A stretch of 64,000 nt of DNA, from NCBI RefSeq assembly GCF_900148835.1, contig NZ_FRYK01000001.1, forward strand, positions 310,001-374,000, given 5' to 3'. Position 1 is the stretch's first letter, and every line of letters begins with the position of its first letter. Positions 17,851 through 25,213 of the stretch are shown here, piece by piece. Source of the stretch: Flavobacterium cucumis. GTDB taxonomy: Bacteria > Bacteroidota > Bacteroidia > Flavobacteriales > Flavobacteriaceae. The notes beneath the pieces are model-generated. The model saw only the letters and a list, made by a program, of their open reading frames with translations. It did no database searches and had not been told where the DNA came from. Position numbers and translations under genes: made by a program.

Positions 17851-18180
17851 TTAGTAACGACCTCTGTTGTTATCTCTATTGTTCGAATAACCACCTCTAC
17901 CACCTGAATTACGATCGAAACTTCTTCTCTCTCCTTCTGGTTTTGGTTCAGATTTGTTAACCACGATTTTTCTACCTTCGATAGATCCTCCGTTTAATTC
18001 ATCGATTGCTTTTTGAGCCTCAGCATCATTAGCCATTTCAACAAATCCAAATCCTTTACTTCTTCCGGTAAATTTATCAGAGATAATTTTAACTGATTCT
18101 ACAGCTCCATACTCTTCAAAATAACCTCTTAAATCTGCTTCCTCTACACTGAAAGGAAGACTTCCTACAAAAATATTCAT
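17851..18180 (-). CDS. RRM-type RNA-binding protein
   Basis: 109-residue single-domain RNA-binding protein. RNP-2 is MNIFVGSLPF at the N-terminus and RNP-1 is KGFGFVEM near residue 45-55. The tail after ~85 is Arg/Gly/Asn-rich (RNSGGRGGYSNN, then RDNNRGRY), as in cyanobacterial and Bacteroidota glycine-rich RRM proteins. These are often abundant and stress- or cold-responsive; here that is inferred from family knowledge and from a strong-looking promoter. Monocistronic. Confidence 0.94.
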   Translation of the reverse strand: MNIFVGSLPFSVEEADLRGYFEEYGAVESVKIISDKFTGRSKGFGFVEMANDAEAQKAIDELNGGSIEGRKIVVNKSEPKPEGERRSFDRNSGGRGGYSNNRDNNRGRY

Positions 18181-18202
18181 CTATGAAAAATTTAATTCCT
18201 CA

Positions 18203-18229
18203 CAAAGGTAGACTATTTAATGTTGTCAA
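18203..18229 (-). promoter_or_regulatory. promoter of the RRM gene
   Basis: On the minus strand TTTTGAC-type -33 (TTG at 18229-18227), 16 bases, then TACCTTTG (18210-18203). The leader is about 20 bases. Confidence 0.7.
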
Positions 18230-18379
18230 AAGGTTAAACTTTGATTTATTTTCAAAAAACAGTTAATTTAGTTAAAAAATTAAAAATCAAAAAGTTAGTT
18301 CATTAAAGAACGGGTATCATAATTCCTATTTTCTCGAAATTTAAAAATCTGTTTATTCTTCTATATCCGAAACAGATGA

Positions 18380-19660
18380 TTAACCAAATAAACAACCCGT
18401 CATTTCATAATAAGCCTTCTCAATAGCTTCTTGATGCGATGGATGCGCAATTTTAACCAATTCGTTTACTCTTTGTTTCAAGGTTTTACCATACAAATCA
18501 GCAATCCCATTTTCGGTAATAACATAATGTACGTGTGCTCTAGTTGTAACCACTCCTGCTCCTTGTTTTAAATGTGGAACTATTCTACTTTCTCCCCTCT
18601 TCGTTATTGAAGGTAACGCAATAATAGCTTTACCCCCCTCACTTAACGATGCTCCTCTTATAAAATCCATTTGCCCCCCTACTCCTGAATACATTCTACT
18701 TCCTATGGAATCCGCACAAACTTGCCCCGTTAAATCAACCTCGATTGCAGAATTAATGGCTACCATTCTTGGGTTTCTTCGAATTCTAGCGGTATCATTC
18801 ACCATAGAGGATTCTTTCATTTCGATAAACGGATTATCATCTACAAAATCATACAAACGTTTTGAACCCATCAAGAAAGTCGCTAAAGCTCTTCCTCTTA
18901 AAGTTCCTTTATAATTACAATTGATGACATCGTTTTCAATTAAATCAATAACCCCATCAGAAAACATTTCCGTGTGCAATCCTAAATCTTTATGATTTGT
19001 TAATTTACTCAAAGCTGCATTTGGTATTGAACCAATTCCCATTTGCAATGTACTTTTATCCTCAATTAAAGAAGCTACATACGTTCCTATTTTCTCTTCC
19101 TCTGCTGTAAAAGGGGTTACTGCATGAGCATAAATAGGCAGATTTACTTCGACTAAATAATCAATCTCTGAAACATGTAAAATTCCATCTCCAAATGTTC
19201 TTGGCATTTGAGGGTTAACCTGAGCAATTACAATTTTGGCATTTTCAATTGCTGCCACAGAAGCTTCAACCGAAACTCCTAATGAACAATACCCATGACT
19301 GTCTGGTGGTGAAACATGTATAAATGCTACATCTAGTTTTACTACATTTTTCCGAAATAATAATGGTAACTCACTTAAAAAAACAGGGGTGTAAGAACCA
19401 TTTCCTGCTTTTAAAGTGTGGCGCACATTAGCTCCAATAAAGAAGGAATTTACATGAAAACTTTCAGCTAATTCAGGATTTGCATAGGGTGCCTCACCTT
19501 CTGTATGCAAATGACAGACCTCTACATTCCTAAGTTCCGATGCTCTATCAGCCAATGCTTTTGTTAAAATTGTTGGTGTAGCAGCGGCAGCTTGAACATA
19601 CACTCTATCACCGCTTTTAACTACTTGTACAGCTTCCGCTGCAGTTACATATTTTCCCAT
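18380..19660 (-). CDS. acetyl-CoA hydrolase/CoA-transferase family protein
   Basis: 426-residue family I CoA-transferase related to 4-hydroxybutyrate CoA-transferase and acetyl-CoA hydrolase. Signatures: GDRVYVQAAAATPTILTKAL at the N-terminus, FIHVSPPDSHGYCSLGVSV, GIGSIPNA, and LHTEMFSDGVIDL, where the Glu is the expected CoA-thioester-forming residue. The C-terminal GGQMDFIRGASLS and AHVHYVITENGIADLYGK are also conserved. It would transfer CoA between short-chain acids such as acetate, butyrate or succinate. Flanked by genes of unrelated function, with about 200 non-coding bases on each side. Confidence 0.92.
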   Translation of the reverse strand: MGKYVTAAEAVQVVKSGDRVYVQAAAATPTILTKALADRASELRNVEVCHLHTEGEAPYANPELAESFHVNSFFIGANVRHTLKAGNGSYTPVFLSELPLLFRKNVVKLDVAFIHVSPPDSHGYCSLGVSVEASVAAIENAKIVIAQVNPQMPRTFGDGILHVSEIDYLVEVNLPIYAHAVTPFTAEEEKIGTYVASLIEDKSTLQMGIGSIPNAALSKLTNHKDLGLHTEMFSDGVIDLIENDVINCNYKGTLRGRALATFLMGSKRLYDFVDDNPFIEMKESSMVNDTARIRRNPRMVAINSAIEVDLTGQVCADSIGSRMYSGVGGQMDFIRGASLSEGGKAIIALPSITKRGESRIVPHLKQGAGVVTTRAHVHYVITENGIADLYGKTLKQRVNELVKIAHPSHQEAIEKAYYEMTGCLFG

Positions 19661-19680
19661 ACCTAATGAAATTTATACTG

Positions 19681-19688
19681 CAAAATTA
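19681..19688 (-). promoter_or_regulatory. -7 element TAATTTTG of the CoA-transferase gene
   Basis: On the minus strand TAATTTTG matches TAnnTTTG, about 20 bases before the ATG. No TTG at standard spacing was found. Confidence 0.45.
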
Positions 19689-19832
19689 TGTTGTAATTTA
19701 ATACTAAAATATGACATTTCTCATTTTTACTTAAAGGTTTTAGGGCTATACTAAAAAAATTAAATGGTTGTTATTGATCTCTAAAACATTACTATTTAAA
19801 TTATATAATCAACATTCTAAGATGAAATGCTT

Positions 19833-19880
19833 GCAATTGAATTTGAATTTGTTCTTGTAATTGAACTTGAATTTGTACTT
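19833..19880. repeat. 24-bp tandem duplication in the map promoter region
   Basis: Two adjacent 24-base units (19833-19856 and 19857-19880) match at 21 of 24 positions, with the core AATTGAA-TTGAATTTGT. The second unit supplies the start of the map -7 element. It looks like a slippage or duplication product that also brings in the TTG of the promoter. Confidence 0.65.
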
Positions 19881-19883
19881 TTG
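19855..19883 (+). promoter_or_regulatory. promoter of map
   Basis: TTG (19855-19857), 18 bases, then TACTTTTG (19876-19883), ending 17 bases before the ATG at 19901. Confidence 0.65.
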
Positions 19884-19900
19884 TTTCGAAATTTTTCATT

Positions 19901-20719
19901 ATGATTGTAATTAAAACCTCCGAAGAAATTGAATTAATGCGCGAAAGTGCTTTGATAGTTTCTAAGACATTGGGAATGATTGCCAAAGAAATAAAACCTG
20001 GCGTAACCACTTTATATTTAGACAAATTAGCAGAAGATTTTCTTCGTTCGCATGGAGCTGAGCCCGCCTTTTTAGGAATGTATGGTTTCCCCAATTCTTT
20101 GTGCATGAGTCCAAACACGCAAGTAGTTCACGGTATTCCAAATAATACCCCGTTGCAAGATGGCGATATCATTTCGGTGGATTGTGGTGCTCTAAAAAAT
20201 GGTTTTTATGGCGACCATGCTTATACTTTTGAAGTGGGAGAAGTAGCGCCAGAAACAAAAAAATTACTTCAAGTTACCAAAGAATCGCTTTACGTTGGAA
20301 TTCGTGAAACTAAAGTTGGGAATCGTGTAGAAGATATCGGACATGCAATTCAACAATATTGCGAAAGTCATGGTTATGGTGTAGTTCGTGAATTATGCGG
20401 ACATGGTTTAGGCAGAAAAATGCACGAAGATCCAGAAGTTCCAAATTACGGGAAACGCGGTCGTGGAAAAAAATTAGTCAACGGAATGGTCATTGCAATT
20501 GAGCCAATGATTAACATGGGAACGAAAAATATCAAACAACATAAAGACGGTTGGACCATTACCACTGCTGACGGAAAACCAAGCGCACACTTTGAACACG
20601 ATGTAGCCATTGTAAACGGAAAACCAGAATTGTTATCTACTTTTGCTTACATCTATGATGCTTTAGGGATTGTGAGCAATGAAGAAGATGGATTGAGACA
20701 AAAACCTTTAGTATTATAA
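19901..20719 (+). CDS. map: methionyl aminopeptidase, type I
   Basis: Removes the N-terminal Met from nascent proteins; cytoplasmic, two-metal enzyme. 272 residues. All ligand motifs are visible: SVDCGALKNGFYGDHAYTF (two Asp), CGHGLGRKMHEDP (His), AIEPMINMG (Glu) and HFEHDVAIV (final Glu). Start MIVIKTSEEIELMRESA is the usual one and fits the promoter 17 bases upstream. Followed 17 bases later by a DUF3667 gene, then a methyltransferase and a helicase on the same strand. Confidence 0.97.
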   Translation: MIVIKTSEEIELMRESALIVSKTLGMIAKEIKPGVTTLYLDKLAEDFLRSHGAEPAFLGMYGFPNSLCMSPNTQVVHGIPNNTPLQDGDIISVDCGALKNGFYGDHAYTFEVGEVAPETKKLLQVTKESLYVGIRETKVGNRVEDIGHAIQQYCESHGYGVVRELCGHGLGRKMHEDPEVPNYGKRGRGKKLVNGMVIAIEPMINMGTKNIKQHKDGWTITTADGKPSAHFEHDVAIVNGKPELLSTFAYIYDALGIVSNEEDGLRQKPLVL

Positions 20720-20736
20720 TTTAACTCATTTAACCA

Positions 20737-21525
20737 ATGAATTGTAAAACCTGTAATTTCCAGCTTAGCAACACTGCTCAATATTGCTCTAATTGTGGAG
20801 CAAAAATTGTTCATGATAGACTTTCTTTAAAAGGGACTTGGGAGGAATTCGTTGGCCCTTTTTTTAGTTGGGATAATAATTTTTGGCGAACTTTTTTTGG
20901 GTTATTTAAAAACCCGAAAGATGTATTAGAAGCCTACATTACGGGGGCTAGAAAAAAATATTTCCAGCCTTTTTCTTATATAATTTTATATGCAACGATT
21001 GCCGTTTTTTTCTATAAATTTTTTCCATTAGAAATAATAGCAAATTATTCCGAAGGTCTTACTGACGGGTATCAAAATTCAAACCCGTCTAATAAGGTTC
21101 CCAAAATTGACATGAAGGCTTATGTTGAAGTATTAATGGGATATTACAACTTTTTTGTACTGTTATTAATTCCAATATATGCTATTGTAAGTTACATCCT
21201 ATTCAAAAAGAAAGGACACAATTTTTTTGAACATCTTGTTTTCAACAGCTATTTACAAACCAATTTAGGTTTTATATCCTTAATACTTCAAGTTTTTTTA
21301 GTAAATGTATTGGGCATGGGATTTGGTTTTTACTCTATCTTGTTTCTATTCTTATTTATAGTGTTTACACTTTATGCATTTAAAGAATTATATCATCAAA
21401 ATTTAAAGCAAAGTTTAGTATCGGGAATTAAGTACCTACTCCTTTTCTTTGGATTATATATTGGTGTAATTATTACATTTTCTATACTTATTGGAATTTT
21501 ATACGCCTTAATTTTATTAAAATGA
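20737..21525 (+). CDS. DUF3667 domain membrane protein
   Basis: 262-residue protein of the DUF3667 family. The N-terminal zinc ribbon has CKTC and CSNCGAK pairs (residues 3-22). After the amphipathic FVGPFFSWDNNFWRTFFGLF and KNPKDVLEAYITGARKKYFQP motif typical of the family come about four to five membrane segments. Function is unknown. A second member lies at 37040-38134 in this window. The stop overlaps the start of the methyltransferase gene by 4 bases, so these two are probably co-translated. Confidence 0.88.
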   Translation: MNCKTCNFQLSNTAQYCSNCGAKIVHDRLSLKGTWEEFVGPFFSWDNNFWRTFFGLFKNPKDVLEAYITGARKKYFQPFSYIILYATIAVFFYKFFPLEIIANYSEGLTDGYQNSNPSNKVPKIDMKAYVEVLMGYYNFFVLLLIPIYAIVSYILFKKKGHNFFEHLVFNSYLQTNLGFISLILQVFLVNVLGMGFGFYSILFLFLFIVFTLYAFKELYHQNLKQSLVSGIKYLLLFFGLYIGVIITFSILIGILYALILLK

Positions 21526-22286
21526 AAAAACTTTTTAAACTTATATTAAATACCATTCCACGTCCGATATTAATCCGTTTAAGTATTGTGGCGCGTCCTA
21601 TTTTAGCTTTTTTATTAAAAGGAAGTCGCTTTACTGATCCTATTGATGGGAAAAGTTTTCGTATGTTTTTACCTTATGGTTATGGAACACAACGCAACAA
21701 TGTGTTGTCACCAAGTACACTTTCTTTAGAAAGACATCGTTTGTTATGGTTGTATTTACAGAATGAAACCGATTTTTTTTCAGCACCAAAAAAAGTATTA
21801 CACTTTGCACCTGAACAAGAATTTTACAAACGTTTTAAAAAACAATCAAATTTAGAGTATACAACCACCGATTTATTTTCGCCTTTAGCCGATGTAAAAG
21901 CAGATATTTGTAATTTACCTTTTGAAGACAACTCATATGATATGATTTTGTGTAATCACGTTTTGGAGCATATTCCAGATGACACAAAAGCAATGCAAGA
22001 ATTATATCGTGTTTTAAAACCGGGTGGAATGGGAATCTTTCAAATTCCACAAGATTTATCAAAAGCCACCACTTTTGCAGATGATTCGATAACTGACCCA
22101 AAAGAAAGAGCTAAAATCTTCGGGCAATACGATCACGTAAGAGTTTATGGAAGAGATTATTTTGATAAGCTAAGAAGCATTGGTTTTAAAGTAGAAGAAG
22201 TAGATTATACCAAAACAATTGCTCCAGAATTAGTTGAAAAATATTGTTTAGCAAAAGGGGAAATTATTCCGGTTTGTTTCAAATAG
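21522..22286 (+). CDS. class I SAM-dependent methyltransferase
   Basis: 254-residue methyltransferase_11-type protein. Motif I is degenerate (VLHFAPEQEFYKRFKK); motif II/III is readable as CNLPFEDNSYDMILCNHVLEH, separated from IPDDTKAMQELYRVLKPGG (motif post-I to III). N-terminal KKLFKLILNTIPRPILIRLS is basic and amphipathic, perhaps membrane-associated. Substrate unknown; homologues are often annotated only as methyltransferases. It is coupled to the upstream DUF3667 gene and precedes the SNF2 helicase by 10 bases. Confidence 0.88.
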   Translation: MKKLFKLILNTIPRPILIRLSIVARPILAFLLKGSRFTDPIDGKSFRMFLPYGYGTQRNNVLSPSTLSLERHRLLWLYLQNETDFFSAPKKVLHFAPEQEFYKRFKKQSNLEYTTTDLFSPLADVKADICNLPFEDNSYDMILCNHVLEHIPDDTKAMQELYRVLKPGGMGIFQIPQDLSKATTFADDSITDPKERAKIFGQYDHVRVYGRDYFDKLRSIGFKVEEVDYTKTIAPELVEKYCLAKGEIIPVCFK

Positions 22287-22296
22287 GGGATTAGTA

Positions 22297-25179
22297 ATGA
22301 GCCATCCAACAAAATACGATTTTTGTTTTGATTTAAGTTACAACCATGAAGTAAGTTTTTTTTTACCTTCTATTTTTTTATTAGAAAAAGACTCCTCCTT
22401 CAATTATGTAGAAAAAAAAATCACTAAAGATAATTTATCAATTTTCACCATTGAGTGGGAAGCATTAGAGGATGATATAAAGAAACTTTTTGAAATTGAA
22501 AAAACACTACAAGTTAACCACTTAGGTAAAAAGTTTTCAATTTCAAAAAAAAAGAGTTTTATAGATTTAAAATCAGAGAAAAATACTTTTAATGCATTTA
22601 TAAATTATATTGATAGTAAAATTCATCTTTTCCTGTCTATCTGTAAGAAAAACGATTATTCCGTTTCAATAAATTTAAATCAAGAAAAAACTTTCTATAA
22701 ATTCAAAAAAAACTTTAGTTGTTTTCAATTAAATCCATATCTAAAATTTGACAAACATGATAATGGAATGCACTATTCTTTATTTCTTGAATCAAATAAA
22801 GACAAAATAATTCCAAGTACAAATAAAACATTGATTCTATCAAATAATCCTTGCTGGATTGTAATGAATGATTCCATTCACCAAGTAAATTATATAAATG
22901 GAAATAAAATAAAACCATTTATTGATAAAGATAAAATCGAAATACCAACTTATCTTACCGCTACCTACTTTCAAAAATTTATAAAAGACGTAATAAAGCA
23001 TGGAACCATAGAAGCAAATGGTTTTAAAGTTGAAAAAAACAATTGCCTTTTGGAGACTAAGGCATCTATTATTTATGATTTTTTTAAAGACACTTATGCG
23101 CTTGAACTTCAATTTGTTTATAAATATGGAATATTCTTAAGCACTTCTAATCAAAAAAATAAAACAGACTTAAATATTGAAGATCTTGACAATATTAGTG
23201 TTTTCAATCAGGAACGTGACAATAGCACTGAATCGCAATTAAAGACAAATTTAATAGCTATTGGATTAATTGAAAGTAATGGATTATTTTTTCCATCCAA
23301 TCCCAAAGAAACCAACCTATTTTCTTTTTTAACGGATTACAGAGAAGATATTGAGAACGCGGGAATAAAACTTGTCGATCTTAGTTTTGACCATAAGAAA
23401 ATTAAGTTAGAAAAGCCTGCTATATCGTTTAACAAAGCTATTATTAACGATTGGTTTGATTTAAAAATAAAAATAACAATTGGAGCATTTGAAATAGACT
23501 TTGTGCATATTTTAGAAAATATTAGAAACAACGATCCCTTTTTCAAACTAGAAGACGAGACATTTTTTGTAATTCCAACCGAATGGATGCAACGCTTTAG
23601 TACTTTACAGCATTTTATAAAGAAAGAAAAAAATCAAATAAAACTACCAAAAAACAAAGCAGGATTATTAAATAATTTTTTTGAAAAGACAACTGAAATT
23701 GATGTAGAAACAAAACCATACCAACCTTCTAATCTAGTTAAAACAACTTTACGACCCTATCAGAAAGAAGGCGTACAATGGTTGATGAAAAATTATCACA
23801 ATCAAACAGGTGCTTGCCTAGCAGACGATATGGGGTTGGGAAAAACCCTTCAAACACTAGCTATGTTGGTAGCTATACAAGAAGAAATAGTTGCTTTTGA
23901 ATCAGAAGGAGATATCGTACCTTTAGATTTGTTTTCTATAAAAACTATGAAAAAAGAAGCATTAAGAGCGTTGATAGTACTTCCCAACACTTTGCTTTTT
24001 AATTGGTATAATGAAACTCAAAAGTTTACTCCTCATTTTTCAAAAATTGTATATTCAGGACCAAAAAGAAAAGAAAATACATCCAGACTTTTGAATTATG
24101 ATGTAATCTTCACAACATATGCAATCGTTTCAAAAGATATAGAATTGCTCCAAAAAATGAATTTCAGAGTTGTTATTTTAGATGAAAGTCAACAAATAAA
24201 AAATAAGGACTCAAAAATATTTCAAGCCATTAATAGTATAAACACCTCCTTTAGAGTTTCTTTGAGTGGTACTCCAATTGAAAATTCATTAAGTGATTTA
24301 TGGGCGCAAATGCAGTTCATAAATCCTGATATTTTAGGGAGTTTTACTTTTTTTACAAAAAATTTTATTGTTCCAATCCAAAAGCAACAATCTGAGAAAG
24401 CGTTACAAACTTTACTTCAAATTATACAACCTTTTTTATTACGGAGAACAAGGGCAAGCGTTTTAAAAGAACTACCAGAACTATCGGAACAGATTGTGTT
24501 TTGTGAGATGAACAAAGAACAGAAAAAGTGGTATGAAACTGAAAAGTCAAAAGCTAGAAACCAATTGCTACAATTGAATGCAATAAAAGTTAATAAGATT
24601 CATGTATTGAATACATTAATGAAGTTACGCCAATTAAGCAACCATCCTAAACTAGTTGATACTAGCAGCAGCGCATCATCAGGGAAGTTTGAGGAAGTAA
24701 CGCATTACCTAGAAAACATAAGAAGAAGCAACCTGAAGGTTCTTGTATTTAGTGCTTTTGTGTCTCATATTCAATTGTATGTAGAATGGTGCAAACAGAA
24801 TAATTATAAGTATTCATTAATAACAGGTGCTGTAAAAGACCGACAAAATGAAGTAATAAAATTTGAAAATGACAACGAAAATCACTTTTTCTTTATTTCA
24901 TTAAAATCAGGCAGTTCTGGTCTAAATTTAACAGCAGCCAGTTTCGTTTTTCTACTAGATCCTTGGTGGAATCCATCAATTGAAGAACAAGCTATTGCAA
25001 GAAGTTACCGAATGGGACAGAAAAATAAAGTAGCAGTTATGCGATTTGTTAGTAAAGAAACCATTGAAGAAAAAATCTTAATGCTACAAAAAACTAAAAA
25101 AGATTTATTTAATAGTGTTATTTCTGAAGAAATGATCGAAGAAGAAATTACGTCTAAAATTTCTGAAATTTTGTCATAA
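22297..25179 (+). CDS. SNF2/Rad54-family DEAD/DEAH-box helicase
   Basis: 960-residue Swi2/Snf2-type ATPase. The N-terminal ~450 residues are lineage-specific and unassigned. The helicase core follows with RPYQKEGVQWLMKNYHN, Walker A DDMGLGKTLQT (about residue 510), motif II ILDESQQIKN (DESQ in place of the usual DEAQ/DEAH), SGTPIENSLSDLWAQM, then the C-terminal RecA fold with GSSGLNLTAASFVFLLDPWW and IARSYRMGQKNKV. DNA translocation or remodelling, for example of stalled transcription, is the family expectation. Ends in a terminator shared with the converging M16 gene. Confidence 0.95.
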   Translation: MSHPTKYDFCFDLSYNHEVSFFLPSIFLLEKDSSFNYVEKKITKDNLSIFTIEWEALEDDIKKLFEIEKTLQVNHLGKKFSISKKKSFIDLKSEKNTFNAFINYIDSKIHLFLSICKKNDYSVSINLNQEKTFYKFKKNFSCFQLNPYLKFDKHDNGMHYSLFLESNKDKIIPSTNKTLILSNNPCWIVMNDSIHQVNYINGNKIKPFIDKDKIEIPTYLTATYFQKFIKDVIKHGTIEANGFKVEKNNCLLETKASIIYDFFKDTYALELQFVYKYGIFLSTSNQKNKTDLNIEDLDNISVFNQERDNSTESQLKTNLIAIGLIESNGLFFPSNPKETNLFSFLTDYREDIENAGIKLVDLSFDHKKIKLEKPAISFNKAIINDWFDLKIKITIGAFEIDFVHILENIRNNDPFFKLEDETFFVIPTEWMQRFSTLQHFIKKEKNQIKLPKNKAGLLNNFFEKTTEIDVETKPYQPSNLVKTTLRPYQKEGVQWLMKNYHNQTGACLADDMGLGKTLQTLAMLVAIQEEIVAFESEGDIVPLDLFSIKTMKKEALRALIVLPNTLLFNWYNETQKFTPHFSKIVYSGPKRKENTSRLLNYDVIFTTYAIVSKDIELLQKMNFRVVILDESQQIKNKDSKIFQAINSINTSFRVSLSGTPIENSLSDLWAQMQFINPDILGSFTFFTKNFIVPIQKQQSEKALQTLLQIIQPFLLRRTRASVLKELPELSEQIVFCEMNKEQKKWYETEKSKARNQLLQLNAIKVNKIHVLNTLMKLRQLSNHPKLVDTSSSASSGKFEEVTHYLENIRRSNLKVLVFSAFVSHIQLYVEWCKQNNYKYSLITGAVKDRQNEVIKFENDNENHFFFISLKSGSSGLNLTAASFVFLLDPWWNPSIEEQAIARSYRMGQKNKVAVMRFVSKETIEEKILMLQKTKKDLFNSVISEEMIEEEITSKISEILS

Positions 25180-25182
25180 AAA

Positions 25183-25206
25183 AAGCCCTAGTTTTCACTA
25201 GGGCTT
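25183..25206. terminator. bidirectional terminator between helicase and M16 peptidase genes
   Basis: Stem AGCCCTAGT / ACTAGGGCT with loop TTTC, preceded by an A-run that serves the minus strand. It lies between two convergent genes. Confidence 0.85.
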
Positions 25207-25213
25207 AACCAAT

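Noticed and set aside
19801..20118. Minus-strand frame ending in Gln-rich repeats
   Set aside because: It is an antisense reading of the map gene start and the 24-bp promoter repeat; the Gln repeats come from the tandem DNA.
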